Shown here: positions 15,628 to 24,724 of the stretch, piece after piece
How the letters are laid out: every line of letters starts with the position of its first letter
Numbering within the stretch: the first letter of the stretch is position 1
Assembly (NCBI GenBank): GCA_029202405.1
Contig: CP119312.1
Span: 377,001 to 441,000, forward strand
Source of the DNA: Candidatus Devosia phytovorans
GTDB lineage: Bacteria > Pseudomonadota > Alphaproteobacteria > Rhizobiales > Devosiaceae
DNA: 64,000 nt
Direction: 5' to 3'
Notes under the pieces: model-generated
What the model saw: only the letters and a program-made list of their open reading frames with translations
The model's database searches: none
Told to the model about the DNA's origin: nothing
Translations under genes and position numbers: made by a program

Positions 15628-17573
15628 GCGATCCAATCATCTCGCTGCGCAAGCTGACGCGGCAATTTCAGACCGGCGCCGAGACCGTGACAGTGCTGCG
15701 GGATGTCGATCTCGACATCCATCAGGGCGAGCTGGTGGCCATCATCGGGCAGTCAGGCTCGGGCAAGTCGACGCTGATGAATGTGCTGGGCTGCCTCGAT
15801 CGGGCGAGCTCGGGGACCTATCAATTCGGCGGCCGCGACGTGGGCAAGCTGGGCGCCGATGCCCTGGCGGAGCTGCGGCGCGAGCATTTCGGCTTCATCT
15901 TTCAGCGCTATCAATTGCTGGCTGATCTTGACGCGGTGGAGAATGTCGAGATGCCGGCGATCTATGCCGGCGTCGATGCAAAGGCGCGGCGCGCGCGGGC
16001 GATCAGCCTGTTGACGCGGCTGGGCCTAGGCGACCGGCTGGATCACAAGCCCAATGCACTGTCTGGCGGTCAGCAGCAGCGTGTTAGCGTGGCGCGGGCG
16101 CTGATGAATGGCGGCGAAGTGATCCTGGCTGACGAGCCGACCGGCGCGCTCGACAGCAAGAGCGGCAAGGAGCTGATGGCGCTGCTGCACGAGCTGCATG
16201 GCGATGGCCATACGATCATCATCGTCACCCACGACCCCAATATCGCGGCACAGGCCGAGCGGGTGATCGAGATTTCCGATGGCGTGATCATCGGCGATAC
16301 GCGACGGGACGATGCATCACGAAAGAGCCGTTCGAAAGAGACTATCCGCCGGATCGCGCGCTGGCGCGAGGGATTTGATCGCGGGGTCGAGGCGCTGCGC
16401 ATGGCCCTGCGGGCCATGGTGGCGCACAAGCTGCGCACCTTCCTCACCATGCTGGGCATCATCATCGGCATTGCCTCGGTGGTCAGCGTCGTGGCGCTGG
16501 GGCAGGGCAGCCAGGAGACGGTGCTGCAGAATATTTCCTCGATCGGCACCAATACGATCAATGTCTATCCCGGTTCGGGCTTCGGCGATCGGCGCAGCAG
16601 CCGTGTCGAGACACTGTTGCCGACGGATGCCGAGGCCTTGGCGAGCCAGCCCTATGCCGACAGCATTTCGCCGCAAGTGTCGGCCAGCGCCACGGTGCTG
16701 TTCCGCAATACCTCATCCAACGCGACGGTCACGGGGGTTGGCGAGGGGTATTTCCAGGTCAATGGCCGGACCTTCGACGAAGGCGTGGGGTTCAACCAGA
16801 CCAGCGTCACGCAGCGGACCCAGGAAGCCGTGATCGACCAGAATGCCGCCGATGCCTTCTTCATCAATGGCGAGGCGCCAATCGGGCAGGTGATCCTTCT
16901 GGGCAATGTGCCGGTGCGTGTCATCGGCGTCGTCGCCAATGTCTCGGGCTTCGGGCCGGGCGGCAATAGCGCCAATGTCTATGTGCCCTATACGACGGCG
17001 ATGGATCGGATCCTGGGTCAATCCTTCCTCAGCCAGATCGCCATCCGGGTCAGCGACGACTACTCGATGAGCCAGGCGGAGGCCGATATCACCGAGCTGC
17101 TGACGCGGCTGCATGGCGGCACGCAGGATTTTTTCCTCCAGAACACGGCCACGATCCGCGAGACGATCGAATCGACCTCGGCGACGCTGACGTTGCTGAT
17201 CTCGACCATTGCGGTGATCTCGCTGGTGGTGGGCGGTATCGGGGTGATGAACATCATGCTGGTCAGCGTCTCCGAACGCACCAAGGAGATCGGCATCCGC
17301 ATGGCGGTGGGGGCGCGGCGCGGCGATATCCTGCGGCAATTCCTGATCGAGGCGGTGCTGGTCTGCTTTGTCGGCGGCGCCTTGGGCGTGGCGCTGAGCT
17401 TTGCCCTGGGGAGCCTGCTTACCACTCTGATGAGTGGCGCCAAGGTCGCCTACTCGTTGGAATCCATGGTGCTGGCGATTGTTTCCGCCAGTGTCATCGG
17501 GGTGGTGTTCGGCTTCATGCCGGCGCGGTCGGCGGCGCGGCTTGACCCTGTGGAGGCGCTGGCACGGGAATAA
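15624..17573 (+). CDS. macB: MacB-type ABC transporter, fused ATPase and permease
   Basis: A 649-residue MacB-like exporter, matching the usual length of about 650. Residues 1-225 are the ATPase: Walker A GQSGSGKST, signature LSGGQQQRV, Walker B VILADEPTGALD, H-loop VTHD. A linker leads to the first membrane helix at about 265-290. A large periplasmic domain follows (about 290-520), then three membrane helices at the C-terminus (LLISTIAVISLVVGGIGVMN and two more). MacB proteins drive export of macrolides, lipopeptides or heat-stable peptides through TolC. The GTG start overlaps macA by four bases. The substrate is unknown. Confidence 0.92.
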   Translation: MSDPIISLRKLTRQFQTGAETVTVLRDVDLDIHQGELVAIIGQSGSGKSTLMNVLGCLDRASSGTYQFGGRDVGKLGADALAELRREHFGFIFQRYQLLADLDAVENVEMPAIYAGVDAKARRARAISLLTRLGLGDRLDHKPNALSGGQQQRVSVARALMNGGEVILADEPTGALDSKSGKELMALLHELHGDGHTIIIVTHDPNIAAQAERVIEISDGVIIGDTRRDDASRKSRSKETIRRIARWREGFDRGVEALRMALRAMVAHKLRTFLTMLGIIIGIASVVSVVALGQGSQETVLQNISSIGTNTINVYPGSGFGDRRSSRVETLLPTDAEALASQPYADSISPQVSASATVLFRNTSSNATVTGVGEGYFQVNGRTFDEGVGFNQTSVTQRTQEAVIDQNAADAFFINGEAPIGQVILLGNVPVRVIGVVANVSGFGPGGNSANVYVPYTTAMDRILGQSFLSQIAIRVSDDYSMSQAEADITELLTRLHGGTQDFFLQNTATIRETIESTSATLTLLISTIAVISLVVGGIGVMNIMLVSVSERTKEIGIRMAVGARRGDILRQFLIEAVLVCFVGGALGVALSFALGSLLTTLMSGAKVAYSLESMVLAIVSASVIGVVFGFMPARSAARLDPVEALARE

Positions 17574-17839
17574 AACCTGTGTGCCCCATCGGCCACGATC
17601 TCCCTGTCAATTTGGAACAAATTCTACGCGACGGTTGTTTCCTGCCCCGGGGTGGCCCTAAACTCGCCATGAAATGACCGCCTGTTGGAGGGGCTGTCAG
17701 GTCAGCGCATTGGGGTCGAAGGTGCTTAACTGAATCTTCTCTCCCCTGGGGCAACTTGCTTTGAGCCTATTGGTTTGAAGTTTAACGGGCGGGAATTGGT
17801 CCACTGCATATCGCGCGTCTGGTAACGAGTATTGGCGCT

Positions 17840-19714
17840 TTGTGCGTTGCCCTGGCCGGTGTCGGCATGGCGACCGCACCCGCTGCCGCGTTTGAAATTT
17901 TCGGGCTGAAGTTCTTCGAGGATGAAGACGATGCCGATGCGGTGATCGCCGATCCGCAGCCCTATACGGTGACAGCCACCGTCAATGCGACGGGCAATCT
18001 GGAATCGGTCGTGCGCAATGCCTCGGCGCTGATTGCCGACGAGAGCGAACCGGCATCCGGCGCAGCAGGGCTCCTCGCCAAGGCGCGGGGCGATTATCGC
18101 CGTATCGTCGCCGCGCTCTATAACGAAGGCTATTATGGCGGTGCGGTTTCGATCCGCGTCGCCGGCACGGAAGCGTCGAACCTGGCGCCAGACGTCAACC
18201 TGCCCGATCCGGTGGATGTCGCAATCGTGGTCGATCCGGGCCCGGAATTCCGTTTCAATCGCGTCGATATCGTCAATCAGGCGCCGGCAACCGATGATCC
18301 CTGGGACCAGGTCGACCTGCCGGTCGATGCCGGCTTTGCCATTGGCGACGTCGCCAGATCCTCGGTGATCCTGCGCGCGGAAACGCTGGCGCTCGAAGCC
18401 TGGCGGCAGCAGGGCTATGCCAAGGCCGTGGTGGTCAGCCGCGACGTGGTGGCCGACCATGCGAGCAACCTGGTGGATGTCACCATCACCGTCAATCCAG
18501 GCATCAAGGCGGCGTTTGGCGATGTGACCGTCTCGGGCACGGAGCGGATGAATCCGGACTTCGTGCGCCAGCAGACCGGGCTCACGGTTGGCGAGGAATA
18601 TGATCCCGACGAAATCGAGCTGGCGCAGAAGCGCCTTGATCGTCTCGAAGTGTTCCGCGCGGCGCGGCTCGAGGCTGCCGATGCGATCGGTGTCGATGGC
18701 TTGCTGCCCTATCAGCTGATCGTCCAGGAATTGCCGGGTCGCCGCTTCGGTGCGGGCGCCAGTTTCTCCACCGTCGATGGGTTGGGGGTGGAAGGCTATC
18801 ACCTGTGGCGCAACCTCTTCGGCCAGGCCGAGCGGCTGCGTCTCGATGCGCGCGTGTCAAGCATCGGCTTTCCGATCGAGACCGAAGAATTCGACTATAT
18901 GTTCGGCGGCACGTTCACCAAGCCGGGCCTGTTCACGCCCGATACCGATCTCGTCGCCTCGATCCTGGGCGAGCGCAATGTCTATGACACCTATATGGAA
19001 ACCTCGGGTTCGGCGCGGGTTGGCCTGACGCATTACCTGTCGGACCAGATCACGCTCGAAGGCGGCACCAAGTTCGAGATCAACCGTTTCGAGGACGTTT
19101 TCGGAACGCGCGATTTCCAGACGTTGAGCCTTTATGGCGACGCCATTCTCGATTTCCGCAATGACAAGGTCAATGCCACCCAGGGCTGGTATGCCGCGGC
19201 CCATCTCGAGCCCTTCTACGAGCTCAACTACGGCAATATGGGCGCGCAGCTGACCGTCGAGGGCCGCACCTATTTTGGCTTTGGCGAAGATGATCCTTTC
19301 GTTCTGGCGGGGCGGCTGAAGGCCGGTGCCGTGCTGGGGCCGGACCTGTCGGAAATTCCGCCTGACATCCTGTTCTTTGCCGGCGGTGGCGGCTCGGTGC
19401 GCGGCTATGGCTTCAAGTCGATCGGCGTCGATGATGGTTCGGGTGTGGTCACCGGCGGGCGTTATCTCGTCGAAGGCTCGCTCGAGGCGCGGGCCAAGGT
19501 GACCAGCGACATCGGTGTCGTGGGCTTCATCGATGCCGGCTATGTTGCGGCCGACCGGTTCCCCTCGATCGATGAATTGCAGATCGGCGCCGGCGTTGGC
19601 GTGCGCTACTATACTGGCCTCGGCCCGCTGCGGCTGGACGTGGCCCTGCCGGTCAACAAGCGTGACGGTGATCCAGACTACGCGATCTACGTCGGCATAG
19701 GGCAGGCATTCTGA
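17840..19714 (+). CDS. tamA: autotransporter assembly factor TamA (Omp85 family)
   Basis: The outer-membrane half of the TamA-TamB translocation module. Three POTRA-like segments (about residues 30-260) precede a 16-strand barrel domain, which includes the Omp85 motif GGGGSVRGYGFKSIG. Length from this TTG is 624 residues, including a signal sequence ending at APAAA. The start is uncertain: the TTG at 17840 truncates the signal peptide and has no ribosome site. The frame stays open upstream to 17786 and encodes LHIARLVTSIGAL, a better signal-peptide start, but contains no ATG, GTG or TTG. A CTG at 17804 with GGGCGGGA nearby may be used. The stop shares one base with the tamB start. Confidence 0.9.
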   Translation: MCVALAGVGMATAPAAAFEIFGLKFFEDEDDADAVIADPQPYTVTATVNATGNLESVVRNASALIADESEPASGAAGLLAKARGDYRRIVAALYNEGYYGGAVSIRVAGTEASNLAPDVNLPDPVDVAIVVDPGPEFRFNRVDIVNQAPATDDPWDQVDLPVDAGFAIGDVARSSVILRAETLALEAWRQQGYAKAVVVSRDVVADHASNLVDVTITVNPGIKAAFGDVTVSGTERMNPDFVRQQTGLTVGEEYDPDEIELAQKRLDRLEVFRAARLEAADAIGVDGLLPYQLIVQELPGRRFGAGASFSTVDGLGVEGYHLWRNLFGQAERLRLDARVSSIGFPIETEEFDYMFGGTFTKPGLFTPDTDLVASILGERNVYDTYMETSGSARVGLTHYLSDQITLEGGTKFEINRFEDVFGTRDFQTLSLYGDAILDFRNDKVNATQGWYAAAHLEPFYELNYGNMGAQLTVEGRTYFGFGEDDPFVLAGRLKAGAVLGPDLSEIPPDILFFAGGGGSVRGYGFKSIGVDDGSGVVTGGRYLVEGSLEARAKVTSDIGVVGFIDAGYVAADRFPSIDELQIGAGVGVRYYTGLGPLRLDVALPVNKRDGDPDYAIYVGIGQAF

Positions 19715-22700
19715 TGGCTTTTTCGTTCTTGCGGCGCCTCGTTGCCGTTGCCCTCCTGTCGCTCGGTCTCGCTGCGCCCGCCGTGGCGCAGGACGTGACG
19801 CAAGTGCTGACGATGAACAACGAGGAGCAGAAGGACTGGCTGACCAGCTTCGTGCAGGATCGCCTGTCGACGCCGGAACGGACCATCCGCCTCTCCAATA
19901 TCGACGGCGCGCTGGGTTCCAATGTCTCGATCCGCGAGATCACCATTTCGGACGCCGAGGGCGTCTGGCTGCGCGTGACGAACGCCTCGCTGACCTGGAA
20001 CCAGGCGGCGCTGTTCCTGGGGCGTCTGGAGGTGCAGTCGCTCAAGGCCGATTCCATCGACTATATCCGCAATGCCGTGCCGGTCGAAGGCGCGGTGGAC
20101 CTGCCGCCGGCCGAAGCCGGCTCGTTCCAGGTGCCCGAATTTCCGGTGGCAATTATCCTCAAGGAACTCAGCGTTCCGACGGTGACCTTCGGAGATAACG
20201 TTTTCGGCCTCGGTTCAGAGATTTCGCTGACTGGTGCGCTGACGCTCGAAGGCGGCAATCTCACCACCAACCTCGATATCGTCCGTCTCGACGGGCCCGG
20301 TGGCACGCTGGGGCTCGATGTCGCCTATACCAAGGCTGACAACAATATCGACCTGGGCCTGTCGCTGGTCGAACCCGAGAATGGGTTGATCGCCAACCTG
20401 CTCAATATCGACGGTCGTCCGGCAGTTACCCTGAACCTCAATGGCAGCGGCGCAGTCACTGACCTACGCACCGAGCTGGAGCTGCAGGCCAATGGACAGA
20501 CGGCGCTGTCGGGTGTGGCGACGATCAACCAGCAGGCCGACGGCATTGCCATCAATGCCGATCTGCGGGGCCCGCTGGCGACGCTGATCGCCGAACCCTA
20601 TCGTCCCTTCTTTGGCGCCGAGACGGCGCTGACCGCCAGTGCTTTGGTGCGCTCGGAAGGCGGGATTTCCATTTCCGGCCTGCGTCTTTCGGGCGGGCAA
20701 TTGTCTCTCGAAGCGGCCGTCGATACGACGGCGGATAATTTCCTGCGTCGGCTGACCCTCAATGCGGTGGTGGCCGATGCGGCTGGTGGTCCGGTAACGC
20801 TGCCGGTAGCCGGCAATGCCACCAAGGTCGGTTCGGCGCAGCTGGCCGTGTCCTTCGGCGAGACGGGCGAAGACTGGTCGACCACGCTCAATGTGACCGG
20901 TTTCGAGACCGATGGCTTTGCCGCGGAAACGCTGGCGTTGAACCTGGGCGGCGTGGCGGCCAATCTCAGCGACCCGGCGACGCGGCGGGTGACCTTCAAT
21001 GGCGACGGCACGCTGAGCGGCATTTCGGGCTCGGAAGAGATCGAGGTGGCGCTGGGCGATGGCATTGGCCTCGGGATTGCGGGCCTGTGGAATGCCGGCG
21101 AACCAGTGCAGCTGGCCGAATTCCGCATCGAAGGCGCAGCACTGACGGCAGCGCTGACCGGCGAGCTTGATGGGTTGGACTTCAACGGCAATGTCGGGGT
21201 GGAAACCTCGAGCATTGCGCCCTTCTCGGGAATTGCCGGGCGCGAGCTCAATGGTGGGCTGTCGCTCAATGCGACAGGTTCGATCATGCCGCTGAGCGGC
21301 GGCTTCGACCTGACGCTGGATGGTACGGGTAACAACCTGCAGATTGACGATCAGCTCGCTGACGGACTGCTGGCCGGGACCGTGCAATTGTCGGGTCGCG
21401 TGGCGCGCACCGAGGCCGGTCTTGCGGCCGAGCAGTTCCGCATCACCAATCCGCAGGTGCAGATTCTCGCCGATGGGACCTATTCCTCGGCGCTGGCCGA
21501 TTTTGCCTTCGACCTGTCGCTGAGCGACATTGCGCTGCTCTCCGAACAGGCGAGCGGACCGCTGACCGTCAAGGGCACGGCCAAGGGCACGGCGGAGGCC
21601 GGGATCGATCTGGTGCTCGATGCCGATGTGCCGCAAGGCTCGCTGGCCGAGCGTAATCTGGTTGGCGCGACGCTGGGCTTTGACGGGCGCTATGTCGGGG
21701 ACCAGCTCGATGGCACTATCTCCGGGCAGGCGATGCTCGATGGTTTCCGCACCAGTCTGGCCGCCGATGTCAGCGTGACGCCCAGCGTTCAGGCGCTGGC
21801 CGATCTTGATTTCCAGGCGGCGGGCACGCGGATCAGCGGCGGGTTGAGCCGCGAGACGCTGACCGGGATGATCACCGGCGGGCTGTCGCTGGTGTCGCCC
21901 GATGTCTCCGTGCCGGCAGCGCTGGCGCTGCTGGAGGCCACGGGTTCGGTCAATGCCGAAATCAACCTGGCGCCGGCTGATGGCAAGCAGGGCGCAAGCC
22001 TGCGCGGCGATGTCAGCGATCTTCTGGTCAATGACATTCGCGTCGGTGCGGCCGATATCAGTGCGACGATCGGTGATCTCTTCGGCGTGCCGGTGGTGGA
22101 TGGCACGGCCAATGCCAGCAATATTTCTGCTGCGGGCGTCGATGTCACGACGTTGACGGCGCGGGCCAATCAGAATGGCACGACGACCTCTTTCGATGCG
22201 CAGGCGGCCCTCGCCACTGGCACCGATGTCGACATTGCCGGTTCGCTGGCGCCGGTCGAGGGCGGCTATCGGCTGGCGCTCGATCGCGCGGCGCTGCAGC
22301 AGGGCCAGCTCTCGGCCCGGCTGGCGCAGCCGACCGTGCTGCAGGTGGCAGGCTCCAGCGTGTCGCTGGACGCGGTACGATTCGACGTGGGTTCGGGCTC
22401 GATCACGGCCAGCGGCTCGGCAGGCGAGGCGCTCAATCTTCGGCTCGACGTTAGTGCACTGCCGCTGTCGATCGCCAATACGGTGGCGCCTGACCTGGAC
22501 CTCGGCGGTACGCTCAACGGCAGGGTCACCATCGGAGGCACGGGCAGCGATCCGCAGGTGAGTTTTGAAGCTCAGGTCGCCAGTGTCAATGCGGCGGCGA
22601 TCAGCAGCTTCGGCATTGCCCCGCTCTCGGCAGCGACGGCCGGTTCCTTCCGCGATGGCGTGGTGACGCTGTCCTCGCTCTCGGCAAATGGTTCGGGTGG

Positions 22701-24045
22701 CCTCACGATTTCGGGTTCGGGTCGCATTCCCCTCGAAGGCAATGGGCTGAACCTGGCGCTGACTGGTTCGGCACCCCTGGCGCTGGGCAATCAGTTTGTC
22801 GCCGATCGCGGCGGCCAGCTGAGCGGCACGGTCAATATCAATGCGCAGGTGACGGGCAGTCTGTCGTCGCCGCAGTTCGGTGGTCGCGTCTCGACCGCCG
22901 GCGCCGGCTATGTCGATCCCGAACTCAATGCCCGGCTGCAGGGCATCACCGGTTCGGCGAGCCTTAATGGCACCAGTCTCTCCATCGACAACCTGTCGGC
23001 AGAGCTTTCCACGGGCGGTTCGATTTCGGCTTCGGGCACGGTGGGCCTCTCGGGTGGCTTGCCGGCCGATATCCGCGTGGCGCTCAATTCTGCGCGCTAT
23101 GCCGATGGCAATCTCTTCGTCGCCACGGCCTCGGGCAATCTGGCGCTGACCGGCAATCTCACCGGTTCGCCGCTGCTCAGCGGCGATGTGCTGGTGGAAG
23201 AGGCCAATATCACCGTGCCAGAAAGCTTTGGCGGCGGGGCACAACTGATCGACGTCAACCATGTGCGCACGCCGATTGCTGTCGAACAGACGCTGCAGCG
23301 GGCCAAGATCGACGATCGCTCCGGCGCGCCGATCCCGCAGACGCGCCCGGCGGGCGTGCTGCTCGACGTCAATGTCAACGCGCCCAACCAGATCTTCATT
23401 CGCGGCCGTGGGCTCGATGCGGAAGTGGGTGGTTCGGTGCGGCTGACGGGACCGATCAACAATATCCAGCCGGTCGGTGGGTTCGATCTCAACCGTGGGC
23501 GACTGGCTATCCTTGGCCAGCGCATCACCTTCGAAAGCGGCAGCGTGACGCTGGTCGGTGATCTTGATCCCTTCCTCGATTTCGTCGCGCGCACCGAGGG
23601 CGAGGATGTCACGGTCTTCGTGACCGTGTCAGGACGTGCCTCGGACATCGATGTCAGCTTCACCTCAAGCCCGGCCCTGCCGCAGGACGAGGTGTTGAGC
23701 CGGCTGATCTTCAACCGCTCGATGGGCGAGCTGTCGCCGCTGCAACTGGCAAAGCTCGCCGGTGCGGCTGCCGAGCTGGTCGGTGGCGGAAACGGTCTTG
23801 TCGATGGCTTGCGCGGCGCAGCTGGTCTGGCCGATCTTGATGTCGTGACCGACGATCAGGGCAATGTCGGCGTGCAGGCTGGCACCTATATCCAGGACAA
23901 TGTCTATCTGGGTGTGCAGGCCGGTGCCAATGGCCAGAGCAAGGTGACCATCAACCTCGACGTGACCGATGATTTCAAGGTCACGGGCGCGGCGGGGCAG
24001 GATGGCGATTCCAGCCTCGGCGTATTCTACGAGAAGGATTACTAG
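19714..24045 (+). CDS. tamB: translocation and assembly module protein TamB
   Basis: A 1443-residue AsmA-like bridging protein with an N-terminal signal anchor (about residues 1-25). A very long run of short beta-strand repeats follows, typical of the TamB/YtfN groove that spans the periplasm and conducts hydrophobic clients or lipids. The C-terminal 350 residues form the conserved TamB (DUF490) domain, including DEVLSRLIFNRSMGELSPLQ, which docks to TamA. Composition is rich in Gly, Ala, Leu, Asn and Thr with almost no Cys. It shares one base with tamA and is translationally coupled to it. E. coli TamB is 1259 residues; alphaproteobacterial ones are often longer. Confidence 0.93.
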   Translation: MAFSFLRRLVAVALLSLGLAAPAVAQDVTQVLTMNNEEQKDWLTSFVQDRLSTPERTIRLSNIDGALGSNVSIREITISDAEGVWLRVTNASLTWNQAALFLGRLEVQSLKADSIDYIRNAVPVEGAVDLPPAEAGSFQVPEFPVAIILKELSVPTVTFGDNVFGLGSEISLTGALTLEGGNLTTNLDIVRLDGPGGTLGLDVAYTKADNNIDLGLSLVEPENGLIANLLNIDGRPAVTLNLNGSGAVTDLRTELELQANGQTALSGVATINQQADGIAINADLRGPLATLIAEPYRPFFGAETALTASALVRSEGGISISGLRLSGGQLSLEAAVDTTADNFLRRLTLNAVVADAAGGPVTLPVAGNATKVGSAQLAVSFGETGEDWSTTLNVTGFETDGFAAETLALNLGGVAANLSDPATRRVTFNGDGTLSGISGSEEIEVALGDGIGLGIAGLWNAGEPVQLAEFRIEGAALTAALTGELDGLDFNGNVGVETSSIAPFSGIAGRELNGGLSLNATGSIMPLSGGFDLTLDGTGNNLQIDDQLADGLLAGTVQLSGRVARTEAGLAAEQFRITNPQVQILADGTYSSALADFAFDLSLSDIALLSEQASGPLTVKGTAKGTAEAGIDLVLDADVPQGSLAERNLVGATLGFDGRYVGDQLDGTISGQAMLDGFRTSLAADVSVTPSVQALADLDFQAAGTRISGGLSRETLTGMITGGLSLVSPDVSVPAALALLEATGSVNAEINLAPADGKQGASLRGDVSDLLVNDIRVGAADISATIGDLFGVPVVDGTANASNISAAGVDVTTLTARANQNGTTTSFDAQAALATGTDVDIAGSLAPVEGGYRLALDRAALQQGQLSARLAQPTVLQVAGSSVSLDAVRFDVGSGSITASGSAGEALNLRLDVSALPLSIANTVAPDLDLGGTLNGRVTIGGTGSDPQVSFEAQVASVNAAAISSFGIAPLSAATAGSFRDGVVTLSSLSANGSGGLTISGSGRIPLEGNGLNLALTGSAPLALGNQFVADRGGQLSGTVNINAQVTGSLSSPQFGGRVSTAGAGYVDPELNARLQGITGSASLNGTSLSIDNLSAELSTGGSISASGTVGLSGGLPADIRVALNSARYADGNLFVATASGNLALTGNLTGSPLLSGDVLVEEANITVPESFGGGAQLIDVNHVRTPIAVEQTLQRAKIDDRSGAPIPQTRPAGVLLDVNVNAPNQIFIRGRGLDAEVGGSVRLTGPINNIQPVGGFDLNRGRLAILGQRITFESGSVTLVGDLDPFLDFVARTEGEDVTVFVTVSGRASDIDVSFTSSPALPQDEVLSRLIFNRSMGELSPLQLAKLAGAAAELVGGGNGLVDGLRGAAGLADLDVVTDDQGNVGVQAGTYIQDNVYLGVQAGANGQSKVTINLDVTDDFKVTGAAGQDGDSSLGVFYEKDY

Positions 24046-24100
24046 GTGCTGCCCGATCCGGTTTGCCGCTCGGGAGCGCGCAAGTCATTGAGGAAGATGC

Positions 24101-24703
24101 ATGGATTTCTGGGACGAAAAGTTCAGCACGACCGACTATGTCTTCGGCGAGGGCCCCAATGCCTTTCTGGCCCGGCAGGCGGACCGGCTCAGAGGCTATG
24201 GAAATGCCCTGGCTGTCGCGGACGGCGAGGGCCGCAATGGCGTCTGGCTGGCGGAGCAGGGGCTCGATGTGCTGTCGGTGGATGCGTCGTCGGTTGGCCT
24301 TGCCAAGGCCGATGACCTGGCGAAGCGCCGCGGCGTAACCCTCACCACGAGACTGGTCGATATCGGGCGCTACGACTGGCCCGCGGCCAGCTTCGATGTT
24401 GTCGCCGCCATCTTCGTCCAGTTCGCTCCGCCGGCGATGCGAGATGCCATGTTTGCCGGCATGATGCAGACGCTCAAGCCCGGTGGCCTGCTGCTGCTCG
24501 AAGGCTATACGCCACGCCAGCTCGACTTCGGCACCGGCGGGCCAAAGCAGCTTGACCAGCTCTACACAGAGGAATTGCTGCGCGAGAAATTTGCCGCGCT
24601 GGAGATCGTTGAGCTCGCTGCCTATGAGGCGGAGCTGGAGGAAGGCTCACGCCATATCGGGACTTCGGCGCTGATCGACCTGGTGGCCAGGAAAAGGGGC
24701 TGA
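24101..24703 (+). CDS. class I SAM-dependent methyltransferase
   Basis: A 200-residue Rossmann methyltransferase. The glycine-rich motif I is degenerate (ALAVADGEGRNGVWLAEQG), with the acidic motif II residue in VLSVDAS. Motif IV is FDVVAAIFVQFAP, and the strand LKPGGLLLLEGY matches the family. The shape resembles TehB/thiopurine-type methyltransferases, but the substrate cannot be read. It sits 55 bp after tamB and ends at a strong shared terminator. It may be co-transcribed with tamAB without functional connection. Confidence 0.82.
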   Translation: MDFWDEKFSTTDYVFGEGPNAFLARQADRLRGYGNALAVADGEGRNGVWLAEQGLDVLSVDASSVGLAKADDLAKRRGVTLTTRLVDIGRYDWPAASFDVVAAIFVQFAPPAMRDAMFAGMMQTLKPGGLLLLEGYTPRQLDFGTGGPKQLDQLYTEELLREKFAALEIVELAAYEAELEEGSRHIGTSALIDLVARKRG

Positions 24704-24720
24704 GGTTACCCTCAGCCCCT
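24695..24720. terminator. bidirectional terminator between methyltransferase gene and yejA
   Basis: An 11-bp perfect stem (AGGGGCTGAGG with CCTCAGCCCCT, four-base loop) overlaps the methyltransferase stop and lies 5 bases from the yejA stop. The AAAA before it gives a T-run on the minus strand. Confidence 0.75.
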
Positions 24721-24724
24721 GGTT

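Noticed and set aside
17614..17640. EcfG promoter before tamA (GGAAC at 17614)
   Set aside because: The -10 position reads TGTT with 17-base spacing and lies over 160 bp from the coding frame; the match is too weak.
20464..23262. 932-codon open frame antisense to tamB
   Set aside because: It is the codon-bias shadow of tamB: rich in Arg, His and Gln, no domain, no ribosome site, and the sense frame is a clear TamB.
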